Assembly (NCBI GenBank): GCA_004028505.1
Contig: MTKO01000084.1
Coordinates: 1 to 43,710, forward strand
Direction: 5' to 3'
DNA from: Candidatus Electrothrix aarhusensis
GTDB lineage: Bacteria > Desulfobacterota > Desulfobulbia > Desulfobulbales > Desulfobulbaceae
DNA length: 43,710 bases
Shown here in pieces: positions 1-8,596 of the stretch. Within the stretch, counting starts at the first letter, position 1. The number at the start of each line of letters is the position of its first letter. The position numbers and the translations under genes were made by a program. The notes under the pieces were generated by a model that had not been told where the DNA came from, did not search any database, and was given only the letters and a program-made list of their open reading frames with translations.

Positions 1-126
1 CCCTGGTTACAGGTCGGGGTTGAAGGTTCGAATCTCTAATACCCTCTTTTTTTCTCTCCTTCATGGCGCAGCTCCCCAAACCTCGCTACAAAATAGGATG
101 AACTTCACAATCTTGGGTAACTTTCC

Positions 127-1218
127 TTAGTCATGCACAGACCATTCAAACGTTCTTTTTATTCCATTAAAAAAGCTATATTTTCCTGTAAGATGTTGAT
201 ACCGACCGGCAACAATACCGGGAGAGATACCTAAACTCCGTGCGAAGTCAACGAGGTCAGCTTTTGAGCGTATTTTTTTAATACGCTCATTATATTTTGT
301 TGGAATCAAAAGCTCAGCTGCGTACTCATCAGCACGTAATTCTCGCTCATCCTCTTGTTTTTTCTTTCCATTATTAATGAGAAGATCTTTCTTTGAATCA
401 TGAAGAACGTGACCGGCTTCATGAAAAAAAGCAAACCAAAATAAGTCTTCCTTTTTGCCACGCAAGTTAAGAAGAATCAGAGCCTTTTTCGATGAAAGCC
501 ATTTTGTGGCACCCGACCAAGGCGCTTTTTTCATCTCAGGGACGAAAATCAAGGCCACACCTGCTTCCGCACAAAGAGAGATCATTTTCTTTGTGAATTC
601 TTGAGGTGTAAGAACTGTAAGCTTTTTGATCTCCAACACTGCCTTGCTAAACTTATCTTTAGAAAAATCAGCGCACTCAATGGCGTTAGCTTGGATTTCT
701 CCCTGCCTTATCCATGCAGAAGCTGTTCCGGGACAACTTTCAAAGCAAGCCGACCTTCTGGCCGCTACAGCAGGCTCATCCCATATCTGGTGCCAAGCTC
801 GTACACTGCTGACTCCAAAAAAAGAGAGAACAGCTCGTAACTGGTCTACGGGGTCTTTCAGGTGTGGTATTACCTGCCTATTGACTAGCTCCGCAACCGG
901 AATTGTCTTCAACCATTCAAGGTTTTCCTTCAGTCTTTTACGTTCATGAACTTTAGCAAGTTGCTCTCTATACTGAGCCTCTAAATTATTCCACATAGAA
1001 GCAGGAACGTTGAGAACCAATTCAAGAATGTTGGCTGTCTCGTAACTAATAGGTTGCTCTCCCTTTAAAATTTTATTCAATGACTGGACAGAAAGACCTG
1101 TGCGTGTTGAGAGTTCTTTTTGAGTCATACCAAGAAGTTCAATGGTTTCTTTCAAGGTTTCACCGGGAGGAATAGCGTAATCTGGTTCAAAAGTGTATTT
1201 TTTCTTTGCCTTAAGCAT
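127..1218 (-). CDS. XRE-family HTH regulator fused to ImmA/IrrE-type metallopeptidase
   Basis: The protein has 363 residues. The N-terminal part (about residues 14-75) is a HigA-like helix-turn-helix, with the segments MTQKELSTRTGLS and ILKGEQPIS typical of XRE repressors. The C-terminal part carries the zinc-peptidase motif HEAGH near residue 265 and a downstream acidic helix (ADEYAAELL) that supplies the usual third ligand of ImmA/IrrE proteins. Family members bind DNA and cleave or control a partner repressor, often in mobile elements or toxin-antitoxin-like loci. The ATG at 1218 is the natural start. A ribbon-helix-helix gene lies 92 bp upstream on the same strand and may be its partner; this is inference. 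No toxin gene is seen next to it. The domain call is secure, the biological target is unknown. Confidence 0.88.
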   Translation of the reverse strand: MLKAKKKYTFEPDYAIPPGETLKETIELLGMTQKELSTRTGLSVQSLNKILKGEQPISYETANILELVLNVPASMWNNLEAQYREQLAKVHERKRLKENLEWLKTIPVAELVNRQVIPHLKDPVDQLRAVLSFFGVSSVRAWHQIWDEPAVAARRSACFESCPGTASAWIRQGEIQANAIECADFSKDKFSKAVLEIKKLTVLTPQEFTKKMISLCAEAGVALIFVPEMKKAPWSGATKWLSSKKALILLNLRGKKEDLFWFAFFHEAGHVLHDSKKDLLINNGKKKQEDERELRADEYAAELLIPTKYNERIKKIRSKADLVDFARSLGISPGIVAGRYQHLTGKYSFFNGIKRTFEWSVHD

Positions 1219-1310
1219 GGTATCTCTATTTCATCCGTAGCCAACAGATGACCCCGGAAGGAGAGGCTTTTAATCATATCTCTACGAAATTCAGGGATAA
1301 CCTTGTTTTA

Positions 1311-1532
1311 CTAGTCGTCGTAGTGGGTTTGAAGTTTTCTTAACAAATCAAGTCCCCGCTTTTTACTCCCATTACCTGCCATAGCTTTAAAATGGTTTTC
1401 AGCGTCAAATGCGGTTAAAGCCATTATCGTGAATTCTTCATAGAGTTTATTTATACTTGTTTTTCTTGATGCTGCCAGCTCCTTGATTCTTTTGTGAGTA
1501 TCATCCGGCAATCGTACTGTAACTGTGCCCAT
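1311..1532 (-). CDS. ribbon-helix-helix (Arc/CopG-type) DNA-binding protein, antitoxin-like
   Basis: This small 73-residue protein begins MGTVTVRLPDDTHKRIKELA, the beta-strand plus helix of Arc/MetJ/CopG repressors, followed by a second helix around TSINKLYEEF. The C-terminal third is basic and resembles the toxin-binding tail of antitoxins. GAGG (GAGGCACT before the ATG on the minus strand) is a plausible ribosome site. No classical toxin ORF follows; the next gene on the strand is the HTH/metallopeptidase gene. It is either an orphan antitoxin or half of a two-gene regulatory pair. The fold is confident, the role is not. Confidence 0.75.
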   Translation of the reverse strand: MGTVTVRLPDDTHKRIKELAASRKTSINKLYEEFTIMALTAFDAENHFKAMAGNGSKKRGLDLLRKLQTHYDD

Positions 1533-1596
1533 AGTGCCTCCTCAATATTTTTTTCAAGGCTCGGTTTTTCGAGCCGCGTCAGCCAATAAGGCAAAC

Positions 1597-2943
1597 TCAC
1601 AACCCAGCCACCCCCTTTTCCATCTCACCAGCAGCCAGCACATGAAAATCCTCCTGGTCACCCCGCATCGACCCAGCATCCTCCACCGCATCCACCTGTT
1701 CCGTAACAACAATGATTTTCAACGGCACCCCGATTCCTCGCAGCTTCCTGACCATTTCCTGCCGCTCCTCATCCCAAGAAAGCAGGATACAGATACAGCC
1801 GCTGAGCCGGGAGGCATGATTGATCAGCAGAGAGGACAGTTCGGAAAAGGGTTGGTCATGGCAGGGCTGGACACAGGCCAGAATTTCCATCATGCTGTCT
1901 GTATGGGCCACGCCCCGGCCCGAGGAAAAACAAAAGGCCTTATTGCCGACAAACATCAAATCCAGCAGGGCTTCCTGGGTTTCCACTGTACTGACAAAGG
2001 ATGCTGCCAGTGAGACCGCCTCCTCAAAGGCCCTGCTATGCGGCTGCTCCTGAAAGGTATCCATCACCAAGCCGTGCCGGACAAAGAACTCGTCCTGATA
2101 ATTTTTAACGATCAGCTTGCCGGTTTTGGCCCAGCTCTTCCAATGGATTCGGCGCAGGGGGTCGCCGGATCGGTACTCCCGCAGAGAGACAAATTCATCC
2201 GAGTTACCCACGGACGAGGCCAGGGAAACCCCGCCGGGTTGATGGCGGCGCGAGCCGGGAAGATCCACTTGCGGTAAGCGATAGCGTTTGGGCAGCACCA
2301 AGATCCGCTGATAGCAGGGAAAAAAACGACAGGCCTTGAACAGGCCAAAGGGATCGGGACGGGACACCCTGATGCCGGTCAGTTCCAGATAGCCTCGATG
2401 TAAGGGCAGGATCTCAACCCGAACCTTCTCTTTGCCATGCGGGGCAAGAGTCGGTAGAAGCTGCTCCTTCCCTTTTGCCTGCCGGTTTTTGGCAACCAGC
2501 CACATCCAGCGGTAGACCATTGTCCTTTTATCCCAGGCATTCCGACTGTCTTCTTCCGGTTCTCGCGTCCAGATGAATTCTTCAAACGAGGGGCGGGGAT
2601 CGCCGAATTGTTCGTTGAGGAAGAGCCCTTTTTGCTGCTTTGCAGAATAGTTATGAACCCAGAGAGAATAGGTCAGGGGTTCGCCTGCTAGGGCAAATTT
2701 GGGGAGTCTTCGCTTGACGCTGATGCGAACTCGGAAAAAAAAGCTGAAGAGGAGAGCAACAGCAAGCAGGGGGACAGCAAGGGCAAAGACCTGATAGACA
2801 GTGCTTCTCCAGGGGTTCATCCCGAGCCCGGCAGAAATGGCAATAATTGCTAGTATAAGCAGGCCTGCCTGTGTAAAGCGTTGTTTTCGCCAAGTGCTTA
2901 GTCCGTCAAAGAACCTGTAGGATATATAGAAGAAATATCGCAT
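1597..2943 (-). CDS. DUF58 domain-containing membrane protein
   Basis: The protein has 448 residues with two hydrophobic N-terminal segments (about residues 25-70). The DUF58 signature GDPLRRIHWKSWAKTGKLIV lies near residue 259, and a von Willebrand A-like C-terminal portion follows. DUF58 proteins are encoded with MoxR AAA ATPases and are thought to act in chaperone-like maturation of envelope or metal-dependent complexes; the exact function is not settled. The MoxR gene ends 23 bp upstream, so the two are almost certainly cotranscribed. The transglutaminase-like gene that often completes this operon is absent: the next gene downstream is the small ribbon-helix-helix regulator. Confidence 0.88.
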   Translation of the reverse strand: MRYFFYISYRFFDGLSTWRKQRFTQAGLLILAIIAISAGLGMNPWRSTVYQVFALAVPLLAVALLFSFFFRVRISVKRRLPKFALAGEPLTYSLWVHNYSAKQQKGLFLNEQFGDPRPSFEEFIWTREPEEDSRNAWDKRTMVYRWMWLVAKNRQAKGKEQLLPTLAPHGKEKVRVEILPLHRGYLELTGIRVSRPDPFGLFKACRFFPCYQRILVLPKRYRLPQVDLPGSRRHQPGGVSLASSVGNSDEFVSLREYRSGDPLRRIHWKSWAKTGKLIVKNYQDEFFVRHGLVMDTFQEQPHSRAFEEAVSLAASFVSTVETQEALLDLMFVGNKAFCFSSGRGVAHTDSMMEILACVQPCHDQPFSELSSLLINHASRLSGCICILLSWDEERQEMVRKLRGIGVPLKIIVVTEQVDAVEDAGSMRGDQEDFHVLAAGEMEKGVAGL

Positions 2944-2966
2944 AATGTCGGAAAATAACTGCGTGC

Positions 2967-3917
2967 CTATGCAGGCACTGGGATCGTTTCCAGGATTTCT
3001 TCAACAATACCCTGCGCGGTCTGGCCGGAGAATCGAGCCTGGGGATCAAGCACTAACCGGTGGGCAATCACCGGCACTGCGATTTCCTGGATATGATCGG
3101 GGGTGACAAAATCCTGGCCATCAAAGAGAGCCAGAGCTCGGGCTGTCTGCATCAGGGCAAGAGAGGCCCTGGGACTTGCGCCTAAAACAAGGCCGGGAAA
3201 AGAACGGGTGGTATGGACAAGCTGGACAATGTACTGTTTGAGCTCCTCGCTGATATGGACAGCATGCACCTGTTTTTTGACCAGCAGGATCTCTTCTGCT
3301 GTGGTACATGCGGAGATATCTTCAATGGGATGTCGCTCTGTCTGATTGGAGAGTAGAGCCACTTCTTCCTCCATACTGACATAACCGAGGCTGAACTGAA
3401 GGGCAAAACGGTCCATCTGGGCTTCAGGCAGGGGATAGGTTCCCCGTGATTCCACCGGGTTTTGGGTGGCGATAACAAAGAAGAGATCATCAAGCGGGCA
3501 ATTGCCGCCGTCGATACTCACCTGTTTTTCCGCCATTGCCTCTAGCAGAGCTGATTGAGTGCGGGGCGAGGCCCTGTTGATCTCGTCTGCCAGCAGGATA
3601 TTGGTGAACACTGGCCCCTTATGGAGGCGAAATTCCTTGTCCTTAGGGTCAAAGATGGAGACGCCGAGGATATCTGAGGGGAGAAGATCCGGCGTGAATT
3701 GGATGCGGGTGAAGCGGGTCTCAATAGAAAGAGCCAGGATTTTGGCTAAGGTGGTCTTACCGGTACCGGGATAATCTTCCAGCAGAATATGGCCTCCTCC
3801 GGCAAAACCGGCCAGCAGAAGGCGGATGGAATCTGTCTGCCCTTTCATGACTTTCCCGATATTGTCGGCAACCTTGTGCAGGGTTGCTGTTGCGGTTGTG
3901 GTCTTGTCGTCCGTCAT
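2967..3917 (-). CDS. MoxR-family AAA+ ATPase
   Basis: The protein has 316 residues, the usual MoxR length. Walker A is PGTGKTT (about residues 50-56) and Walker B is ILLADEINRA (about 106-115). The stretch ALLEAMAEKQVSIDG and the sensor region FFVIATQNPVESRGTYPLPE are characteristic of the family, as is the helical lid ending in PDHIQEIAVPVIAHRL. MoxR ATPases remodel or activate partner proteins, normally the adjacent DUF58 protein. The gene is first in a two-gene operon. The upstream region (3918-4437) is shared with the divergent amino-acid transporter operon. Confidence 0.92.
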   Translation of the reverse strand: MTDDKTTTATATLHKVADNIGKVMKGQTDSIRLLLAGFAGGGHILLEDYPGTGKTTLAKILALSIETRFTRIQFTPDLLPSDILGVSIFDPKDKEFRLHKGPVFTNILLADEINRASPRTQSALLEAMAEKQVSIDGGNCPLDDLFFVIATQNPVESRGTYPLPEAQMDRFALQFSLGYVSMEEEVALLSNQTERHPIEDISACTTAEEILLVKKQVHAVHISEELKQYIVQLVHTTRSFPGLVLGASPRASLALMQTARALALFDGQDFVTPDHIQEIAVPVIAHRLVLDPQARFSGQTAQGIVEEILETIPVPA

Positions 3918-4437
3918 TATGCTCTGTCGTTTGTTTGTGGTGGATGTTTCAGCTTGTTGGAAGCGTAGGCGTTGCTTCTTGATGCAAGTCTATCTTTCCT
4001 TACCGGGTAACGAAAAAGATGCACTAATTTTCGATCCGCAGCAAAGAAAAAAGTGCGTGGGGTTCAAAATGTTGAATAATTCTTCCCTCAGGAAGCATGT
4101 CGTGTTACCCTCTCTGAGGTACATTATATCATACACTCATCTGTTGCGATTGTCAGTCTCTAGCGGCCGATAAAGACCGTATTGCTTGAAAGAGAGTGCT
4201 GGGCTTTCATTCTTTTAAGATATATATGCGGTATTGTCGTGTTATTAACGGCTTGCATGAGCAATAACAAGTATTGTGAACCTTTATAACTCGGGTACCA
4301 CGGAGTGTCTCTTTTCGTTAAAACAAAAAAATAGCAAAAGAATTCTGGACAAAAAATATCGGCATGATAAAAATAATATCTCTAACATGTTTTGATATTG
4401 TTGCTTATATGGCTTTCGAGAGTTCCCAGGAGAAAGA
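3918..4437. other. intergenic region between divergent moxR-like and aapJ genes
   Basis: About 520 bases without a convincing gene. ORFs that enter it are tails of shadow frames. It must hold promoters for both divergent operons, but I cannot pick reliable -35/-10 boxes. The part near 4190-4290 is AT-rich and contains a short inverted repeat TTGCatgaGCAA at about 4253-4264, flanked by GTTATT and AATAAC. This could be a regulator site for the transporter, but support is weak. Confidence 0.4.
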
Positions 4438-5457
4438 ATGAAGAAATGTGTGATCAGCAGCATGGTGGTTCTTCTGCTTATGATGTCTGTGACGCTGATA
4501 ATAGCAGGAACCTTGGATGAAGTAAAAAAACGTGATACCTTGCTGTGCGGAGTATCTACAGGCCTACCCGGTTTTTCCTCCACGGATGAAAAGGGTCACT
4601 GGAAAGGGTTAGATGTTGATGGCTGTCGGGCCATTGCAGCAGCTGTCCTCGGTGATGCGGGCAAGATTAAATATGTTCCCCTGAACGCCAAAGAACGTTT
4701 TACGGCGTTGCAGTCTGGTGAAATTGACGTTCTGGTGCGCGGGACCACCTGGACCAAGCACCGTGATACGGGACTTGGCTTGAACTTTGCCGGAATCAAT
4801 TATTATGACGGCCAAGGTTTTATGGTATCCAAAAAGCTCAACATTAAAACGCCTAAAGAGCTTGACGGGGCGATTTTCTGTGTTCATGCCGGGACAACTA
4901 GTGAGCTGAATTTGGCAGATTATTTTGCTAAAAATAGTATGAAATACGAAGCGGTTGTCTTTGATACCCATGACCAAGCAGCCAAAGGGTTTGAGGTCGG
5001 ACGCTGTGACTGCCTGACTGCTGATAAATCGCAATTGTATGCGCTGCGTACCCATCTGAGTAAACCGTATGATGCAGTTATCCTGAAGGAGACTATCTCC
5101 AAGGAACCGCTGGGGCCGGTTGTCCGCCAAGGAGATGATGCCTGGTTCAATGTGGTGCGCTGGTCTTTTTTCGCTATGCTGAACGCTGAGGAATTGCGGG
5201 TTACGTCTGCCAATGTCGATGCTATGAGACGGGGGTCTGTTAATCCTGCTGTTCGGCGTCTACTAGGTCTGGACGGTGACAAGGGGCAGAGCTTAGGGCT
5301 GCCGAGCGATTGGAGTTACCAGATCATCAAACAGGTCGGCAATTATAGCGAGATTTTTGAGCGCAACGTGGGCAGAGGTTCATCCTTGAAGATAGCACGG
5401 GAACTGAACGCCTTATGGAAGGACGGGGGCATTCAGTATGCTCCGCCTATGCGATAA
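4438..5457 (+). CDS. aapJ: general L-amino-acid ABC transporter, periplasmic binding protein (AapJ/BztA type)
   Basis: The protein has 339 residues with a signal peptide (MKK, a hydrophobic core to about residue 23, then TLDEVKKRD). The mature start GTLDEVKKRDTLLCGVSTG, the segment GLDVDGCRAIAAAVLGD and the segment LRVTSANVDAMRRGSVNPAVRRLLG are typical of the Aap/Bzt/YhdW family of extracytoplasmic solute-binding proteins. It binds amino acids in the periplasm and delivers them to AapQ/AapM. The ribosome site AGGAG lies just before the ATG. It is the first gene of a four-gene transport operon followed by two permease genes and an ATPase gene in canonical order. Confidence 0.93.
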   Translation: MKKCVISSMVVLLLMMSVTLIIAGTLDEVKKRDTLLCGVSTGLPGFSSTDEKGHWKGLDVDGCRAIAAAVLGDAGKIKYVPLNAKERFTALQSGEIDVLVRGTTWTKHRDTGLGLNFAGINYYDGQGFMVSKKLNIKTPKELDGAIFCVHAGTTSELNLADYFAKNSMKYEAVVFDTHDQAAKGFEVGRCDCLTADKSQLYALRTHLSKPYDAVILKETISKEPLGPVVRQGDDAWFNVVRWSFFAMLNAEELRVTSANVDAMRRGSVNPAVRRLLGLDGDKGQSLGLPSDWSYQIIKQVGNYSEIFERNVGRGSSLKIARELNALWKDGGIQYAPPMR

Positions 5458-5477
5458 GGCAATAAGGCGATAAGGTG

Positions 5478-6650
5478 ATGAGGAGATCGACAGCCATAAT
5501 GCGATGGTGGAATCAGGCCGGGAATAGGGCTTTGCTTTTTCAGGTTCTCCTGATACTGAGCGTGGTTTTGTTTTTTTTTCTGATCGGTACAACTGCCTTT
5601 AGCAACCTGGAGAAGCAAGGGATAACCAGCGGTTTTTCCTTTCTTTCCCAAAAGGCTGGGTTTGGGATCATCCAGACCCTGATTTCTTATAGTGAATCGA
5701 GCACCTATGGCCGAACCTTCTTGGTCGGCCTGCTCAATACCATCCTGATATCTGTTTTAGGGATTATCTGTGCAACCACCCTTGGTTTTCTGATTGGAGT
5801 TGCGAGGTTGTCCTCCAACTGGATGATTGCCAAATTAGCAGAGATCTATATTGAAATTTTTCGGAATCTCCCGCTCCTTTTGCAAATTTTTTTCTGGTAT
5901 TTTGCTGTCCTTCGTTCCTTGCCCCTTCCACGTAGTAGTCTGCAGCTAGGCGATTGGCTCTTTCTCAATATTCGAGGAATATATATTCCTCGCCCTCTTC
6001 CTCAACAGGAATTTGCTCTGTTGGGTATAATCTTCTTGCTGAGTATCGCTGGGGTTTGTGCGCTGAAAATATGGGCGCGAAAATATCAAGAGAAAACAGG
6101 AACAGAGTTGCCTACTCTGCCAGTCTCCTTGGCAATTATCATCATTCCATCGGCCATTACCTGGTTGGCGACTGGCGGCCCTCTGCATTGGGAACTTTCA
6201 TCGCTGCAAGGGCTTAATTTTAAAGGAGGGCTGATTGTTATTCCAGAGCTTGCCGCCCTCCTGCTTGCTCTGACCGTGTATACGGCCAGCCTTATTGCTG
6301 AGATTGTCCGTTCCGGTATCCTGTCTGTTAGCCATACCCAGACCGAAGCAGCCCGAGCCTTGGGTATACCTCAAGGGAAGATACTGCGGTTGGTGATTAT
6401 TCCTCAGGCCATGCGGGTGATGATTCCTCAAATGACCAGCCAGTATCTTAATCTGGTCAAAAACTCTTCCTTGGCCACCGCCATCGGCTATCCAGATCTG
6501 GTCTCGGTTTTTGCAGGGACGAGCTTGAATCAGACTGGGCAGGCCATTGAGATTATTGCCATGACTATGGGGGTCTACCTGACCATAAATCTTACTATCT
6601 CTTGGTTGATGAACCGGTATAATGCGCGGACTTTATTGCAGGAGCAGTAA
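5478..6650 (+). CDS. aapQ: general L-amino-acid ABC transporter permease (AapQ/BztB type)
   Basis: The protein has about 390 residues and several membrane spans. The inner-membrane permease signature EAARALGIPQGKILRLVIIPQAMRVMIP lies near residues 292-320. The N-terminal part contains the periplasmic insertion typical of Aap/YhdX proteins (NLEKQGITSGFSFLSQKAGF). The start is ambiguous: GTG at 5475, ATG at 5478 or ATG at 5499. AGGAG at 5481-5485 would serve only the 5499 start, with a long spacing. The gene begins about 20 bp after aapJ and is followed after 12 bp by the second permease gene. Confidence 0.9.
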   Translation: MRRSTAIMRWWNQAGNRALLFQVLLILSVVLFFFLIGTTAFSNLEKQGITSGFSFLSQKAGFGIIQTLISYSESSTYGRTFLVGLLNTILISVLGIICATTLGFLIGVARLSSNWMIAKLAEIYIEIFRNLPLLLQIFFWYFAVLRSLPLPRSSLQLGDWLFLNIRGIYIPRPLPQQEFALLGIIFLLSIAGVCALKIWARKYQEKTGTELPTLPVSLAIIIIPSAITWLATGGPLHWELSSLQGLNFKGGLIVIPELAALLLALTVYTASLIAEIVRSGILSVSHTQTEAARALGIPQGKILRLVIIPQAMRVMIPQMTSQYLNLVKNSSLATAIGYPDLVSVFAGTSLNQTGQAIEIIAMTMGVYLTINLTISWLMNRYNARTLLQEQ

Positions 6651-6662
6651 CTGGGGAATGTT

Positions 6663-7756
6663 ATGACGATTGCGCATACACCACATCCTGATTTACCGCC
6701 ACCGCTGACCAGTGTCGGTGTTGTGGGCTGGTTACGGCGGAACCTGTTTTCAACGCCATTGAATACGCTACTCACCCTAGGGGCTTTTTATCTGCTGTAC
6801 CGCGTATTGCCGCCGATGATCAACTGGACTTTGCTTGATGCTGATTGGGCGGGCACCGGTCGGGAGGCCTGCTCTGGTGAGGGGGCTTGCTGGGTCTTTG
6901 TTCGGCTACGTTTTCTTCATTTCATGGTTGGGTTTTACCCAGAAAGCGAATTGTGGCGTCCTGTTGCGACCTTTGGGCTAGCCGGGCTGCTTCTCCTCTA
7001 CCTCTTGATCAAGAATTTGCCACATAAGGCTGGGTTGCCGGATTTACCCTGCTTGTTTTTCCATTTATCGCCTTTTTCCTCTTTTACGGCGGGTTGTTCG
7101 GATTGCCTGTGGTGGAGACGCATCAATGGGGCGGGCTGATGCTCACCCTGATTCTTTCAACAGTGGGAATGCTTTTTGCCCTCCCTCTTGGTACACTGCT
7201 GGCATTAGGACGGCGCTCCTCTATGTCTGTGGCTCGGGCCCTGAGTGTGGTGTTTATCGAACTTTGGCGTGGTGTTCCCCTGATCACCGTCCTCTTCATG
7301 TCCTCAGTGCTCCTTCCTTTGTTCATGCCGGAGGGGATTCGACTAGATAAACTGTTACGCGCCTTGATAGGTATTTCTTTGTTCCAGTCCGCCTATATGG
7401 CAGAGGTTATACGTAGCGGGCTCCAGGCCGTTCCTAAAGGACAATATGAGGCCGCAGATGCCTTGGGTCTGTCGTATTGGAAGGCCATGCTCCTGATCAT
7501 TCTTCCTCAGGCCTTTAAGACCGTCATCCCTGGCATAGTAAATACCTTTATTGAGCTTTTTAAAGACACTACCCTCGTACTTATCATCGGCCTCTTTGAT
7601 CTCTTAGCCACGGTCCAGGGCTCTTTTACCGACAGCAAATGGCTGGGATTCTCAGCAGAAGGCTATATCTTTGCCGGGCTGATCTATTGGCTGTTCTGTT
7701 TTTCCATGTCCAGATACAGCCATTATCTGGAAAAGAAACTGCATACCGGATACTGA
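6663..7756 (+). CDS. aapM: general L-amino-acid ABC transporter permease (AapM/BztC type), frameshifted
   Basis: Two overlapping frames make one permease of about 365 residues. The first frame (6663 to about 7025) gives the N-terminus with the AapM-like [19 protein letters not shown] region. The second frame, readable back to 7028 ([20 protein letters not shown]), carries the transport signature [28 protein letters not shown] and the C-terminus. The switch lies at about 7020-7030 and fits loss of one base. Both halves are well conserved and the neighbours are intact, so a sequence error is likelier than inactivation. It pairs with AapQ in the membrane complex. Confidence 0.88.
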
Positions 7757-7798
7757 AAAACGACAAGGTAGAGGTGAGTATCCTCACAAAGAAAATTT

Positions 7799-8566
7799 AT
7801 GGTAAATACATCCGAACAACAAGAAAATCAAAAGAGTGCCGTTGCTATTAAACTCGAAGGAGTTCATAAATGGTACGGTGCCTTTCATGTCCTTAAAAAT
7901 ATCAACCTGACTGTTCAACGCAGTGAGCGGATTATTATTTGCGGTCCTTCTGGCTGTGGAAAATCAACCCTTATCCGTTGTATAAATAGGCTGGAAAAAC
8001 ATCAGCGGGGTATGATCCGCGTGGATGGGACAGAGCTTGATGATGATATCAAGCATATTGAACAAGTGCGCCGTAATATCGGTATGGTTTTTCAGCAGTT
8101 TAATCTCTTTCCGCATCTGACGGTACTGGAAAATTGCTGTTTGGCCCTGATTTGGGTTCTTAAAAAGCCCCGGAAAGAGGCTGAAGCCATTGCTCTGAAC
8201 TATTTGGAACGGGTCAAGGTGGTTGATCAGGCCTTTAAATACCCTGGACATTTGTCCGGCGGTCAGCAGCAACGGGTCGCTATTGCCCGTTCTCTGTGCA
8301 TGAATCCTAGTATTATGCTCTTTGACGAACCGACGTCGGCTCTTGATCCGGAGATGATTAAAGAAGTTCTTGATGTTATGGTGGATTTGGCACAAGACGG
8401 CATGACCATGATTTGTGTCACCCATGAGATGGGGTTTGCTCGAACCGTTGCTGATCGGGTTCTCTTCATGGATTCCGGTGAGATTATCGAGGAAAATGAT
8501 CCTGAGAATTTCTTCTCCAATCCGCAGTCCGAGCGAACCAAACTATTTTTGGGGCAGATTTTATAG
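7799..8566 (+). CDS. aapP: amino-acid ABC transporter ATP-binding protein (AapP/GlnQ type)
   Basis: The ATPase has 255 residues. Walker A is GPSGCGKST (49-57), the Q-loop is [15 protein letters not shown], the signature [14 protein letters not shown] is near 151, Walker B plus D-loop is [13 protein letters not shown] near 173, and the switch histidine is in CVTHEMGFA near 207. All catalytic elements are present. It energises uptake through AapQ/AapM. It lies 42 bp after aapM. No good ribosome site precedes the ATG at 7799; a GAGGTGAG lies about 20 bases upstream. An early start would add only a few residues. Confidence 0.95.
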   Translation: MVNTSEQQENQKSAVAIKLEGVHKWYGAFHVLKNINLTVQRSERIIICGPSGCGKSTLIRCINRLEKHQRGMIRVDGTELDDDIKHIEQVRRNIGMVFQQFNLFPHLTVLENCCLALIWVLKKPRKEAEAIALNYLERVKVVDQAFKYPGHLSGGQQQRVAIARSLCMNPSIMLFDEPTSALDPEMIKEVLDVMVDLAQDGMTMICVTHEMGFARTVADRVLFMDSGEIIEENDPENFFSNPQSERTKLFLGQIL

Positions 8567-8596
8567 GGGATACTGGGGCATTGTCCAGGAGAGGTT

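Noticed and set aside
1-60. tRNA-like 3' end (GGTTCGAATCT followed by a T-run)
   Set aside because: The T-arm stem does not pair and no acceptor partner is in the window; at most a degenerate tRNA remnant.
3826-4173. 115-codon plus-strand ORF upstream of aapJ
   Set aside because: Half lies antisense to the MoxR start and the rest in AT-rich spacer; no domain or ribosome site.
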